Origin: Polyodon spathula | Lineage: Eukaryota > Chordata > Actinopteri > Acipenseriformes > Polyodontidae | DNA length: 64,000 nt | Assembly: GCF_017654505.1 (NCBI RefSeq) | Contig: NC_054572.1 | Location: forward strand, 233,864-297,863 | Direction: 5' to 3' | Part shown: positions 1-12,700 of the stretch, piece by piece | Layout of the letters: each line of letters starts with the position of its first letter | Numbering within the stretch: position 1 is the first letter of the stretch | Notes under the pieces: generated by a model | What the model was told of the DNA's origin: nothing | What the model saw: only the letters and a program-made list of their open reading frames with translations | Database searches by the model: none | Program-made: the position numbers and the translations under genes

Positions 1-9
1 TTGTAACTG

Positions 10-173
10 CAGGCATGGAACTACGACTCTCATTGCATAGCAGTTTGAGCCTGGTTTTACTATGAGTTTATTAAGACCCCTACACCCTGTTACCTATACA
101 CTGACTAATCAAGCTTGTATTAAAACCTGCAATGGATGAAACTGCTATGCATTAGGAGTCATTTCCATCCTGA
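10..173. repeat. short interspersed element with terminal inverted repeats, copy 1
   Basis: The ends are inverted copies of each other: GCATGGAACTACGACTCTCA with TTGCATAGCAGTTTGA on the left, and AAACTGCTATGCATTAGGAG followed by TCATTTCCATCC on the right. Related copies lie at 1831-1972 and 7177-7329. The whole unit is about 150-165 bp and has no coding capacity, so it looks like a MITE or fold-back element. I do not recognise the family. Confidence 0.7.
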
Positions 174-480
174 AATATTATTTTAAAAAGTGTTGTTTGT
201 TCTATGAAGTTTTTAGACACTATTTTATAGTGTAGTTTGTAAAGATGTAACAGACTGCATTATGTGGTATGCTGATCACTATGTATAATGCACTACATTT
301 ATTAAGCATCTGTGTATCAGGCAGTGAATATGTTTAATAGTACAATAAACAGACAATCCTTCTGTGTAAACAGCAGGCTCCTGTTTAAACTATCATACAC
401 GCCGTCAATGAAAAAAGCGACGTTTGTATTTGTTTCAGGAGTGGTCCTGTTCAGAATGCCTGTTCCCATTGCCCACTCAC

Positions 481-596
481 CACGATGCCATCGGTCATGA
501 ACAGCACCAGCCCGCCCAAGATGTAGATTCCAAAGAAAGACACGGGCACGTCCTGGAGCCGCTCCCCCCGACAGCAACTGAACAGACTGCCGTGAC
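481..596 (-). CDS. mfsd4a: mfsd4a coding exon 5
   Basis: 116 nt between acceptor CCTGCAG (603-597) and donor GTGAGT (480-475). In the phase set by exon 4 it reads GHGSLFSCCRGERL and then helix 7, GIYILGGLVLFMTDGIV. FSCC and LVLFMTDG match the family. It is the last exon inside the window; the next should begin near GAYSAFVYSY, left of position 1. Confidence 0.88.
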
Positions 597-1635
597 CTGC
601 AGGGGAACACGCAGCTCAGCGCCCAGCTTCTCAACCTCCACTTGTTTTTACTGCTTCTACCAATCTAGGGTCCTTTTAACAGAGCAACACATTATATGAC
701 TGAGCGATAAGGAAATAAGAAAAGGAATGAACGAGACGAGGCCATTCAGACCAGCGATGCTCGTCTGGGTCATCTCAGAAATAAAAGATGCGAAGATCCA
801 ACCAGTGCAGGGTTGTCTAGCACAAGTGTTGGATATCATCCTGGATTAACATGCCATGTTCTCCTGGTGGTTGTTCGGCTCAGCTGTGGCTCTCCACTCC
901 TACCTTCCATGTCGGAGTCCTTGCTGGGTGGGTCCTGTGCGTCCGTGCCTTGCGTCTCCATGGCCAGCTCATCCCGAGTGAGGAGAAGGGGGCTAGAGCT
1001 CCTGCAGCAGGGTACCATGCTCTCCCTCTTCATCAGCAGGAACACGGCAATGGGCACAGGCAGCTGGAATGGAAGAGCAGCCATAACATTTCATAACAAC
1101 CCTCACCGTCACGGTATTCCATTTACAGTATAAAGAGCTTTTCCCCTCTACACTAAAACTTCTCTGAACAACCAGCATATTACCTGAAAAAAAACCTGAA
1201 ACAGAACAGCAGGTTATACCAGCACTGGCAATGGAAGAAATATTGTATACTGGCTCTAATACAGTAAGTGGCACTGATATGGTGCCATGGGATTATTAGT
1301 GGGCATTGGTTCACAGTTACTGTGATACGATTGGTCACATGAACAGTACTATTCTACCAATGGCAGTTTCATCGTTGCAGTAATACTGACCCACTGCATT
1401 GCCACTGAAGATCATTTGATTTGGGTTAACTGGTCAGGCCAACCTTTGCTTTCTAAGACAACACAGTCACACCTTGCTTGTGCAAACACGGCCCAGGCTG
1501 AGAAATCACCCTGAACCATCCAGCTTTCCAGCTGCTGCCGAGGCGCTTGTGAACAGGAGCTAAGCAGTATCACACAGCATGAGTAAACACAGGGCCTCCC
1601 AGTTACAATGCACTGTGTAGTGCAGCAGGACTTCC

Positions 1636-1675
<40 letters not shown>

Positions 1676-4600
1676 GAGATTGCACAGCCCTTGTCCTTGC
1701 CCTGGGGTCTTATTACACTGTCCCCTAGTTTGACCATCAGTACACCTTATCACATCATATCTACAGTACAGGTTTAAAAACTGCCCTGCATTCTGAACTC
1801 ATGCGAGCTTCAAAAGTAATGATCGCGAAAACCAGGGATGGAAACAAGGCTCCTATTGCATAGCAGTTTCAATCAGTCCAGTTTTTATCATGAGCTTTGC
1901 AACAAACACTTGTAGCAAACCCAGGAATGTATCAAACTGCTATGCAATGGGAGTCTTTATTTCCGTCCCTGAAATCCCAAGCAAAAAACGTATTTAATAC
2001 GACCTAACACTAAACTCTGTTTAGAACACGGAGTTGGAAAGCAGTAAAGACTGGCTCACGTTGATCAGAGCCATGATCCAGAATGCGTAGGAGACCTGGG
2101 TGACCACCTCTCCCTCCATGGGCAGCTCGTACTGGGACAGGTTACTGGCAGACGGGCTGGTCAGCGTGTGCCGGATGTGGTGCATGACCTCGGTGGCGTT
2201 GCTGGTGTTGTTGCCCTGCAAGCAGTTGGTCTCTGAGAGGAAAGGGTCCGCAATGAGGGGGCTCACCAGGGCGCCCAGGCCAATGAAGAAATGCAGAGCC
2301 TGAAGGGAATTAGAAAGCAGAACAGCTGACACTACATCACAGACAGGTTTGCAGAGTTCGAGTCAGGTTTGTAGGGGTCCTGGTAAAGCATCTGTCACAG
2401 AGTAGGCAGCCCTGCAATACATGAACGAAAGAAAAGGAGAGACAGAGAGGACACAAAACTGGAAATGACACACAAGAAACTGCACCCGGGAGCAAAGGAT
2501 CACAGGACTGCTGAAGCCAGGAATGCCACAGAGCTTTCTCTATTGGACCCCCACCACTGCTGCTTTCCTGTAATGTACAGTATAGAGGTCATTTAGAGCT
2601 ACCCAGGAACATATGTGTACTGCTTTTATTTTAAAAGGGAGCAATGACGTGCTGCTGCTGCTGCTGCTGCTGCCAAACTTCATGCATCAGTGTGTTTAAG
2701 AGCCCTGTAGGAATGGCTTAGTCATGCCTCTCCTGTTGTGTTAGAATTTGCTCAGTGAATCTAGTCCTTTGTCAGAACAGGTTACTTACCCCAGTTCTGT
2801 TCAGATTTCGTGGCCGTGCGTCAGGAGTGAGGGATGATAGTTTTGTAAGTAAACGTAGATAAACATTTTGGCTAGTACACTGATGAAGGCACTAGCTAAA
2901 ACACCCAAGGGGTTGATTGTACCTTGCTGGAGGTTAAGCCACAGACCGATATTTTTAGAGCATCTAATCAACTCCCTGTTATCTCAAAGAATGTGTGAAT
3001 GGAGTGTTTCTGAAGTCCTGGAGAAAGGATGAGGAGGAACAGACCTGCAGGAAGACGGCCGAGTCCTTCTGGTAGAGCTTAACCAGCTGGATGTTGGCGA
3101 TGGTGTCGATGACGCCCATGGCCAGCCCTGCCACCGCCATGACCACTGCCAGCACCAGGACATTGTGGCACAGCGGGATGATGGCAAAGACTACCGAGAT
3201 GAGCAGGGAGGAGACAAAGAGAGCCGTCAAGGAGCAGAATAACCTGCGGGACAGGGGGAGAACCCAGTTACACCTTCCTGCAAAACATCTACAACTGAGA
3301 TGTTTAAGGTCCAGATGATCAGCAACGAGTAACAGTTTAGTACGATAACATTAACGAAAAATTACTAGTATTTGTCATATTATTAAAGTCCTCAGTTTCT
3401 AATGAATGTGTGCGTTAGTTACACGTTCTCATAATACTGCTATGGACTTCTACGAGTTACACAGTCATGCGATTCCTCCCAGGAGCCCAGCATCCTAATT
3501 TTGCTTGGACAAAGCAAGGGATAGGCTGAAAACAGTTCCCCATATTAGCTGTTCATTTTTATGTGTAATGCTGCTGCTTTTAAACACTAAAAAGCATCCC
3601 AAACAAAAGCCCCTTCTGTTTTATTTTCCTTATCAGCCAAGTAGTACCGGCAGCGGTACCCGATATCTTTGAAAAGCTGTGTCAAACACACCATCCAGCT
3701 GTGACGAACGAACATTCATTTCCCGAAGTTTCAATTTACCATCGCCCTCAGAGAGAGAGATATGGCACTAAAAGCATTCTGACGCACACTGGGACTTTTG
3801 GGAAAGCGATCAGTTACCACGAACACTGCACACTGAGATTGATAAAACAGGGTTAGACATTAACAGGCCATAACTACCACACAGAGTTAGTTACCATATG
3901 TTGCATTTGCTAACTTTCATATAACAATTGGGATTAATATATAATACAACTAGAAGCCACTCTCAAAGCACCTGCTTGCATCTTCAGGAAAGAAGCTGGC
4001 AATAGCTAAACCCAATCAATAAACTAATGAAATGGTTTTATATGGAAATACCCAGACCGGGACCGAGTTTCCCTGGAAGCTTCACTAAACTGTGTATTAG
4101 CTTTTGTGTCCCTTGAGAGTTATTAAATGTAGGATGCGAGTGTCATCATGACTAGATAACTGCTTAGCAAAAAGGAAATAGTGTCAGTTCACACAATATA
4201 ACATCTCGACAGCTGTAACACAATTCTACCTCTGTTTATTTTTGCAACATGTTATTCCTAGACTGTTTTCTGACTACATGATTACTAATGCGAGGCATGA
4301 AAGTCATTATGAACTTGTGATGCCAATAGCAAAACACAGGCTCTTTGTATTGGGTCTTTATCAGGCTCCTGAATTGCCAAGCAGTTTACCTGGTGGCGAG
4401 GCGAGGAGAGGAGAGGCAACCGCCACCCCGTGTAAATTACAATGCTGTATTTTATGTAATTATTTTAAACCATAACATACTATACGACCCATGTCAGCCT
4501 AGCCATACAGTACCCTTGTCAAATTATATTAAGGTGTAGGCACATATTTTAACTCGGACTCCATAAGTTTAATGTTAACACAGCGGCGTATATTATGCGA

Positions 4601-4992
4601 CATACTGCATTTGACTATGAGGGGTACATTTCTGGAAGCTAATAACCCATTAATTAATTAATTAATTAAACACACATTGCAAATACACCACCATTGCCAC
4701 TACGACTGGTAATAACCCTACTAATAAGGATGTCGTCGTGATGCAGAAAGAAGTACACTCACGTCTTTTTGAATATTCCTCCGACGGCGCTGCCGATCAG
4801 CAGGCAGAATTGCTGCGAGAAAAACACCCATGTGATCTCCTGCAAGGTGGACTGTGTCTGGCACCGCAGATCCAGGATGGTCGGACCGAGCAAAGCGATG
4901 CAGAGTCCGAAACTGAAGAACACGCTCCAGTAAGTGAGCGTGTGCTGCAGGTTCTGTTTGAAAAGGGTGACAATCCGCTCGTCCAGCAGCAT
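481..4992 (-). CDS. mfsd4a: mfsd4a, major facilitator superfamily domain-containing 4A (3' part outside window)
   Basis: Spliced gene on the minus strand. Five coding exons (4763-4992, 3045-3243, 2060-2299, 904-1063, 481-596) join in frame to 945 nt, 315 codons, of a family protein of about 510 residues. The conceptual product starts MLLDERIVTLF, and matches the MFSD4A family throughout: LTYWSVFFSFGLC in helix 1, VFFSQQFCLLIGSAVGG in helix 2, LAMGVIDTIANIQLV and YQKDSAVFLQ in the helix 4 region, SPLIADPFLSE, VSYAFWIMALIN, and LVLFMTDG in helix 7. It is a multi-pass transporter-like membrane protein; the substrate is not evident from sequence. The ATG at 4992 is chosen because it aligns with the family start and has G at -3; the upstream in-frame codon at 5007 is TTG. 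Remaining exons should lie left of position 1. The neighbour cdk18 upstream on the same strand matches the human gene order CDK18-MFSD4A. Confidence 0.93.
904..1063 (-). CDS. mfsd4a: mfsd4a coding exon 4
   Basis: 160 nt between acceptor TTCCAG (1069-1064) and donor GTAGGA (903-898). It completes helix 6 (LPVPIAVFLLMKRE) and encodes the central cytosolic loop with the conserved PLLLTRDELAMETQ stretch. The loop is a little shorter than in the human protein. It ends in phase 1. Confidence 0.9.
1642..1670. repeat. poly(T) tract
   Basis: 29 consecutive T in an mfsd4a intron (poly-A on the gene's strand). It may be the tail of an old retroposed element, but no SINE body is recognisable beside it. 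Confidence 0.85.
1831..1972. repeat. short interspersed element with terminal inverted repeats, copy 2
   Basis: Left end CCAGGGATGGAAACAAGGCT then CCTATTGCATAGCAGTTTCA; right end ATCAAACTGCTATGCAATGG then GAGTCTTTATTTCCGTCCCTG. The two ends are inverted repeats of about 40 bp. It lies just downstream of exon 3 on the mfsd4a minus strand, inside intron 3. Confidence 0.72.
2060..2299 (-). CDS. mfsd4a: mfsd4a coding exon 3
   Basis: 240 nt, 80 codons, phase 0 at both ends: acceptor CTTCAG (2305-2300), donor GTGAGC (2059-2054). It encodes residues 144-223: helix 5 (FFIGLGALVSPLIADPF), an extracellular-type loop with four N-glycosylation sequons (Asn173, 174, 177 and 196), and the start of helix 6 (VSYAFWIMALIN). 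Confidence 0.93.
2650..2673. repeat. (GCT)n trinucleotide repeat
   Basis: Eight GCT/CTG units in mfsd4a intron 2, outside coding sequence. Confidence 0.9.
3045..3243 (-). CDS. mfsd4a: mfsd4a coding exon 2
   Basis: 199 nt between acceptor CCGCAG (3249-3244) and donor GT at 3044-3043. With exon 1 it gives exactly 143 codons. It encodes helices 3 and 4 (ALFVSSLLISVVFAIIPLC; VLAVVMAVAGLAMGVIDT) and the conserved YQKDSAVFLQ just before the junction. Confidence 0.93.
4763..4992 (-). CDS. mfsd4a: mfsd4a coding exon 1
   Basis: 230 nt coding, from ATG at 4992 to donor GTGAGT (4762-4757). It encodes residues 1-76 plus two bases: a short cytosolic N-terminus, helix 1 (LTYWSVFFSFGLCIALLGP) and helix 2 (WVFFSQQFCLLIGSAVGG), ending in FKK. 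It ends in phase 2, which the next exon completes. Confidence 0.92.
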
Positions 4993-7176
4993 TGCACAGG
5001 GAGCCAATAAAGCTGGGGGCAGGTAGACCGGGCAGGTAGAATCAAATACCAGGTTTTTTTTTTTTTTTTTTTTTTCTATCTTTCAATTGTACACCTTTTT
5101 TTTTGTAGCTCGATGTGTTCACCCCCTGCTGCTAGTGTCTTCTTATGGATTTCCTGACCAATCTTGTTTTTTTTTTTTTAAACCCAAGACAAACTTTTTG
5201 ACTTGGTTGCTAAAGCCACGCCCAGTGTAAACTGCAAGGCGAGACTGCTCTATCTGTTTCTAAACGGTGTGTTACTGTCTTGGACAATTTGTTTGCTTTG
5301 TACTACTGTAGAAAAAAGTGGGAAAGCTTGCCTTTTTATATTGAAGATATGCGTAACGCCCTCCCTTTCGGCTTGTAAACATTGTGAAAGTTTTAGTTAA
5401 TGCTTTCAACGGCGTCGCTACATTTAGTCAGTCCGAGCTGCAGTTTTAATCTAATTGTAATCCACTGTGTGTTTAAAACCGATATTCATTCTAAGAGAGG
5501 CCATTCGCCAAAGACAGCACCCGTTTCCCTCAGGTGTTAACGAGTACACAGTTAGCAAGGCGGGTGATTGATTAAGCGGGGATAGGATTTAAAAGATTCA
5601 AGCTGTTTAAAACACTACAGTAAGAAACTTAAGGAGAAGAAGAAAAAAAAAACATACACTTTACATAAATAATGAAAAGATAGAAAGTAACATTTTAAAT
5701 GTGTTTTTTTTTTTTTTTCTTTAATAACTAGATGTTTACAAGACATCTGACGTCAGACATTTTGCAATAAAGAAGCTACCGCCTCTAATTTTCCATTGCA
5801 GTGCTTGAGAAGCATCATTTGATATCATGGCATATATTTTCAAAATAGTAGTTCCTATTTACATGTGGGAATCGAAAATACAGGTCTAATTTGCTTGTAT
5901 CCGGATTGTGAGAGAAGCTCCCTGTTCTGTTTTCAACAACACACTCTTGGGTTCATATTTGGAACCAGTCAGAGGTTCCAAATATTATAATTGTGTGCTT
6001 GGAACCCAGTATATACAACCCTGTGCAGTTCCGTGGATAAGAGTGGTTCTTTACAGAAGACACAAAACAATTCTAAAGAAAGCCTGCAGGTTCTGTACTG
6101 AGCAATATGCCATTTCTAAAGCTGAGGGAACACAAATCCACTTTTTTTTTTCTTTTTAAGGAATAGTGGCTTGAAACCAGGCAACCGGGAGACCTAGTTT
6201 GAGAAAACTTTGCTTTATCAAACCTCAAGTCTTGCCTGGTGTGCCGTGCAGTCGCCAGCGAGCAAGCTCCAAGCCACAAAGTGACTTTGTGCTTCCCTCG
6301 GCTTAAGAAGATTTGCCCAGCTCTTTCAATGCCTGTCCTCTACATTGGACACGAGCCAGTTTGCAAAGCAAGATTAAAATCCTGATACTCGCCTATTTTA
6401 AAGGAAAATGAATAAAACATGTGTATATTAACTTAGACTATTTAAATCATAACATCCTTTCCAAATGAGGTCAGTCTTAGATTCCTACAGCACACATATT
6501 GGCCAATGCATTTGAAATCTCACTCCAGGTTGCAGGTTACATAACATACCTGGGTAAATGGAGTCTGTTCTGTAAACGGCAGTGCTGAGTAGGTTTGCAC
6601 AATCCAACGTCTGGGAGCAGGAAACCTGGGCTGGCAACGGGTCAACGATTGCCAGAGGAAAGATGCCATTGTTTTTTTTGTTTTGTTTTAATAGGATTGG
6701 ATTCTTCAGGGAAGAGAAAAGATTTATGGAGGAGAATTTCATCTTTGGGCAGACTATACACTGAGTTCTGTGGGGTACAGGTCAGGCAGCCAACTTTAGC
6801 ACAGCATGGCTTTTCATTTAGAAGATGTAATTAGGTGCTAGCCCTCGATTTATCATCAAACGAAATGGGAAAACTAATCTTCTCTGCTCAAGATTTTCTT
6901 TGTTCTAATTTTGGGGTGGAAATGTAGTCCCGTGGGCAAGACAGTCACGCAGCGGACCGTAATTCAGTTCATTAAAACTATGTAGGTTACTGAATATTAG
7001 CAAAGACAGAGAGAACTAAAATGAGGTTTAACCAGAAGCGGCAGCATGTTTGAGGTCACCAGACATGTCATGTTTAAACACCATCTAGTTTACATTTTTA
7101 GGGGGCTTCATCCAGATATTAGAGGTTACCCTTGTGGTATTTTCAAACCCATTAAGATCCTTGACTAGAAAACACA
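4993..7176. other. mfsd4a 5' flank, intergenic toward cdk18
   Basis: Stretch upstream of the mfsd4a start codon. It contains poly(T) runs at 5055-5075 and 5168-5180, and a palindromic CRE core TGACGTCA at 5748-5755, about 0.75 kb upstream of the ATG. No TATA box was convincing, and no exon or RNA gene was seen. Confidence 0.5.
5748..5755. promoter_or_regulatory. consensus CRE palindrome
   Basis: TGACGTCA, the full CREB/ATF binding consensus, 756 bp upstream of the mfsd4a ATG. An 8-mer can occur by chance about once per 65 kb, so function is not established. Confidence 0.3.
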
Positions 7177-7329
7177 TCCAGGAATGGAAATAAGACCCCA
7201 TGCCAGGTTTACTAGGTTTAGTAACACACCTGAGCTTGTTACCTATGTACACGATGGATAATCAAACACTTTTTAAAACCTGGAATTTATGAAACTGCTA
7301 TGCAAAAGGAGTCTTATTTCCGTTGCTGA
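7177..7329. repeat. short interspersed element with terminal inverted repeats, copy 3
   Basis: Left end TCCAGGAATGGAAATAAGAC; right end GAAACTGCTATGCAAAAGGA followed by GTCTTATTTCCGTTGC. It belongs to the same family as the copies at 10-173 and 1831-1972. The left arm is partly deleted (the GCATAGCAG core is missing), while the right arm is well kept. Confidence 0.68.
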
Positions 7330-7517
7330 TGTCTTTATCAAAATAAACATATTGTGGAACTCAAAGGGCCATGAGATGGACAGCCCTGAAAAACGTTTGA
7401 GCCAGAATATTACTGGCATCAGTTTTTAAACAAGGAGAGAGGTGTATGTAATGGGAGCCAAACTGGTCCCCTGTGCAATCATACAGAACTACAAACAAGC
7501 CAAGTATTTACTTAGGA

Positions 7518-9211
7518 TTTATTTATCTTTTCTCATTGTCATAAATTATGGCTTGGCAGCATCCACAATACATTCAGTTTCATAATCTTCACAACAGAAT
7601 AATCACACAGAATATTTAATACCACATATTCCATACAAAAAGTCTAAACATACCGCATTTATAAAACAATTAGACATCGTCTACAATAGTGTTCAACATA
7701 CAATGCACTCTTTAACTCCTTGTATGATCACATTCTCAGAAAACGCTTGAAGACATTATATTAATTCTTTAGTTATTACACGTGCAGTATTTCAAACGGC
7801 TTTCGAATACTTCGGCAGTTTATTCAACAGTACAGCAGTTCCAGATATCAGAAAATACAGCTCATTCAAAAGTATACATTTTGTATTTCTTTTATTTAAT
7901 TTTTTTTAGTTATTACCATTGTGTTTGTTGTATTTATATAGTATTTATTCATCAGTGAAGTTTATGTCAAAGTAAACAAGCATAGAAACTGCAGATTATA
8001 TCATCTTAAATTTCACTCTGTATTTTTATCCCATATGATGGAGGTCTGTAGTTTAAACTATGAAAGTGCATTGCATTGGCAAAATGTGCTTTATTAAGTT
8101 AAAAAGATTAACAACAAGATATATATATATATACGCTATTGCACCATTTTAAAGACCAACTGTATATGAACATACCGTATATTAACTGTCATGTATGGAC
8201 AGAGATGTTGCTGTAAAATGTACCTGTGTTTTTCCCCCATGTGTGAGTATCACAAACAGGGGTGACAGGTAGAGCAGATACACAGGGTGGAAAGGAAAGT
8301 CACAGATACGGCTGGGGTTAGTTTGGATCATTGTGAATGAGAGGTATACACTGAATCGGGGGCAGACACGGTATCAGGGCTGCTGTCAATAGGTCTGCTT
8401 TCATCAGTGTTGGAGAACAATGTGTGGTGCTTGCTGTTGCTAGCTCTATTGTTATGCACACTAGGTGGTACAGCGAGTTTGTGGGCAATATCAAATCTCC
8501 TGGACACACCAGGAGGTTCCTAGTTCTACCCTTATTATAAGTTAGTAGGTGGTGTGTCTTCATGTTATTACAAAACATGTTCGGTTTGGGGCGAGAGGAC
8601 AGTGAACAGAGGCTGAGCAATGCTGGCTGCTCAGGCTCCTAATGACAGCCAGCCTCCACACGATGACTTAACTTACTGTGGAATCACAGCAATAAAGATT
8701 GCACTGGGGTATTACTGTTAAACATAGAAGACCGGTTCAATGCATGGGGTTGCAGCGTCACATAAGATGCTCTGGAGTGCTGACAGACCCTTCACGATCA
8801 TTCAGTGATTCCTCATTGTAAATGCTTGATCGTTTTTGTTAGTGTCCACTTTTGGTAGCAATGAAAGCATTCAGAACTACCAATGGAGACTTCTCCTGGT
8901 TTTCTTACCCACTTGGATCCAGCAGGCTAGAATGGGATAGAATAGAATCTAGGCTGGGATAGAATGGGTTCGGAAATTGTGTCTGGAGGCAGCAGAAACA
9001 AATACTGAGAGAATGTTGCTAAGCCAGATCCGGTGGTCAGTAATGGTGCTCTGCTGTGGTGTAACTGGGAGTTCAAGTTTCTCAATGTAAAGAGTGCAGC
9101 ACAGGAACCAGGCTTCCCCGCCGATGGGCAGCCCATCCTCCTTGTTCTTCTGGAATGCAAACCCCCACCTCTCCCTCTCCCTTCCTTTACAGCCACTCCA
9201 CCTTCCTGAGC
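7518..9211 (-). other. cdk18: probable cdk18 3' UTR and downstream DNA
   Basis: Follows the cdk18 stop codon (9212-9214) on the minus strand. It is AT-rich with no further ORF of interest. Candidate minus-strand AATAAA signals are at 8090-8095 and 7518-7523. The true cleavage site cannot be chosen from sequence alone. Confidence 0.35.
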
Positions 9212-9246
9212 CTAAAAGATGCTCTGTCTTCTGTTCTTGCCACGAG
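9212..9246 (-). CDS. cdk18: cdk18 last coding exon
   Basis: Acceptor TTGTAG, then 35 nt of coding sequence giving [11 protein letters not shown] and the stop TAG (9214-9212). The [10 protein letters not shown] terminus is identical to the human CDK18 end as I recall it. Confidence 0.94.
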
Positions 9247-9728
9247 CTACAAAAGAAAATGAGAAGCCTCCTTTCATGACAGTATAATATAAGACTGCAT
9301 GTTGCAGTCTGAAAGGCCCTGGCTCAGGTTCTGCTCACTATAGGGTGTCTACGCTTTCAGTATCAGCCCTCAACACAATAGGATCTGTTGAAATGATCTA
9401 AAACAGGGCTGGTCCTTCCACTCCTGGTCTTTGCTCCAATCCTGTTCTAAATCGTGTAATTGAGCTAATTAAAACTCTATCCAGACCCTAAAGTAGTTAG
9501 TGATCTCACTTCACCTGTTAAACCTGGAGTGGAATGACCCTCCAGGACTGGGATTGGCCACCTCTGATATAAACAGTGGTGGATCTTAATATTGCCAGCC
9601 CTTCATCACGAACCTCACTTGCGCAGGTGTGACCTGAATTAGATATACCTGAAAGGAACCTTTCACAACTCCACATGCACCAGAATTGAAGCTATAACGC
9701 GGGTCTAGGGGGACACACAATATAAGCG

Positions 9729-9794
<66 letters not shown>

Positions 9795-12700
9795 TAGTTA
9801 ATAGTGTGTCTTGTATTTGAATGTGCGATGAGCCCACCTGCTTGTTGAAATACAGAGCCCCTGTATCCTGGATCATTCTGGAGCTGAATCTCTTTGAGGG
9901 AGAACACGGAACTGTCTGCAGAGGAAAAGAACAGAGTGCACACTGGTTATGTTATTCTTACTAGATTACCTTGTTCAGCAGGTAAATGAAAGTGTAATGT
10001 CACCCCACACAAAGCATGCCCATCACTTCTGAACGCTCAGGTGACCTGGTTGCACAACCTGAGCGGTTTTGAGAACTGGAAACTCTGCAGGTGTGAATAG
10101 CAAGTCCAAGGTCAAAGTCTCTCGCACTATGAATATTTTATGTTTAATAACTTGAACAGAATCGTGCACCTTTTTTTTTCAAGCGAGACCCACTTTTATA
10201 CTGATCCAGTGACATTCATACATAGACACTGTGTTAAATAAAACATGTGGTCCGTTTTGATCTAAAGTCATTTTCACAGCTTTGAAAAGGATTGAGTGTG
10301 AGATTTCTCACACACAAAGGTGGTTATGGGTTCAGTTCCTCTTGGAAAATGCGCTTGTGCTTTGCTTCAGAATAGGACTCTGGGTGTTAGAGGCAATCTG
10401 TTAAACCCCACCCTAACTGTGGTCTTACTATCAGGTAGAGAGTGGACCCGCTCCCCTAGACTCTTGAAGTATGGGTGCCTCAAAGCAGCTTCTGCAGATA
10501 TCCGGCTTCTCGCCTCGTACTGTGAGGATGAAGAAAAAAAACAAAACAAGAGTGAGCAGCGGCCCTGAGGGTCAGAACTTTCTTACAGTGCAGCACAAGC
10601 TCAAACCAGAAGCGCTGCACCTGAAGCAACTTCTCATACATTTGTTCAAGCATGCTGCCCCTTGTCTCAACAGAGAATTGAGGCTACATGGAAGGCACTG
10701 GATGGAATTGTGTAGACTCGAACCCTCAGGCCACTGTTAAGCTATTTCATTAAGAGCTACAGCCGCTCGCTTTCCACATGGATTAAGCCAACTGGCCCCA
10801 GGGTTGCAATCTAACCAAGCTTCTCTGGGTTTAGTTAAAAGTGTTGTTTCTTATTCTGCCTTTAAAATGACATAAAACCGTGGTAGTTTAGAGTGGGTAA
10901 AGGCAGTACTCCCGTTCATTGATATTTTAGGTTGAAACATTCTGACATGGTCTAAATCAGGGTTTATCTAATATTTAATAGGAATAATTTCATTATCAAC
11001 AACCAGCGACACAGCTTTTAATCATAATATAACAGGACCACCTGAAAGAACATTCTCAACGTCGGTAGATTTTATGCAAATAGAAATACAAAAAAAAAAA
11101 AGATATCTTACCAATAAGAGATTTGCAAGAAGGTCAATTCCCTCTGTGTCTAACCTAGAACAAAAATAAAGGGAAGGGCTATTTAGCGTTGTTATTTTTT
11201 GGAGATATGGGTCCTATTCACAATATTTTAAGGACTGTTTAAGGACTTTTACAGTATTTCAAAGGTGTTTATTAACATGCTTGAAACAGTGTAAAAAAAA
11301 CGTTTTCATGGACAGCAAACTGGATTCGATTATTTGAAATAGTCTTTAACAAGAAGTTCTCTCCAAAGGGTCCATACAGAACAAAAAAAAAACCCCTGTA
11401 ACTATGCCATTTGACCACCAGGTTTTCTATTAAAATGACTTTTTCTACAATTGTAATATGTAGGCAATCCTAGTTAAAAGACTGACTGCTACCTGGGCAC
11501 GTGGTTTATGAGAGGCTGTTGTTTGTACTGAGGGAAATGGTAGGATTTAAACTCCTCATTCGCTGTTATACCAGACCAGGTGTCGTCTGTCGGCGTACCT
11601 GTAAAACAAGAAAAGGTTTTTAACCGCAGAACAAACAGACAGCCTTCGGGAAACATGGCCTCAGATACATTATTTGCCTGACTGACTGCTCCAACAAAAC
11701 AATCAATTCTGAGAACCTGAAAGAGGTCTGGGGGGGTATGTTAGCGTTGTACAGGCGTCAATGCTTCTCCAGTGGGCTTCGGCGCATGGCGAAATACTGA
11801 TATGTCTCCTCGCGTCCCCATTGACCTCGAGGAGTCTCTTCAGAAGCTGGAACAGTTAGTAAGCACGGTAGATAAACGGACAAAAAAAAGGCAGATTTGA
11901 ATGTGCGTAAATCATTCCTGTACAGCGTGCAAATGTAAATAAGAGCAACCAGGATGTTTGTACTGCCTGTGCAGTCATGTAGTCCTGGACGGTTCAGTGA
12001 GCACCTCGTGGCCTGGCTGTAACTCATTCTACACGCTGGACATGGGCACTCCTGGAGCGGAAGCGATTAGCGGCAGAGGAACGATGAATGCAGGACAGCC
12101 TGTACTGAGTTAGCTTGCAATGGGGTCAAACCAATGGATCCCTGTGTAGATGACAGCATGCTTTCTCACTGTCCTCTCCTAGGCTGTCTCAATCCAGGGG
12201 GCATCTTTCTCAGCCTGATGGTGATTGCTTGGTATTTGTTGCTTGTATTAGTTTGCCTTTACACTACGGATTTCCATTGCTTTGTAACATGTGCTGCCAT
12301 ACTTCTCAGTTCTTTACCACACGTGACAGTTCTTTGCTTTGCTTCCGCTGTGCTTTCGCTATGTTCCTCATTTCCGGTTTATTCCGAATTTTACCGATTT
12401 TTTTTTTAACGGAACCTCGGTTTTTACTGATTTATACCCGATTTTTTTTTTTTTTTTTTTTTGTCTAGTATTAAATATTTTCCCGGTATTATTTTCTAAG
12501 AAATATATAAACTTTTGATTAAAATTGTTTGTTTTTATTTGGACTCAGACACTCAAACGTCGCTATAGTGTTTAGTTCTCTATCAAAGACATTGGCCGGT
12601 TTTGTTATGTTATGTTGTCTAGGATTTTTCTTTCGCTTTTGTATAATTGCAACACGCAGCAATACAGTGCAATTATGCAAAAATACCGTTATTGAAAATT

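Noticed and set aside
4993..5007. Upstream in-frame start for mfsd4a at 5007
   Set aside because: The codon is TTG; the ATG at 4992 fits the family N-terminus and Kozak context.
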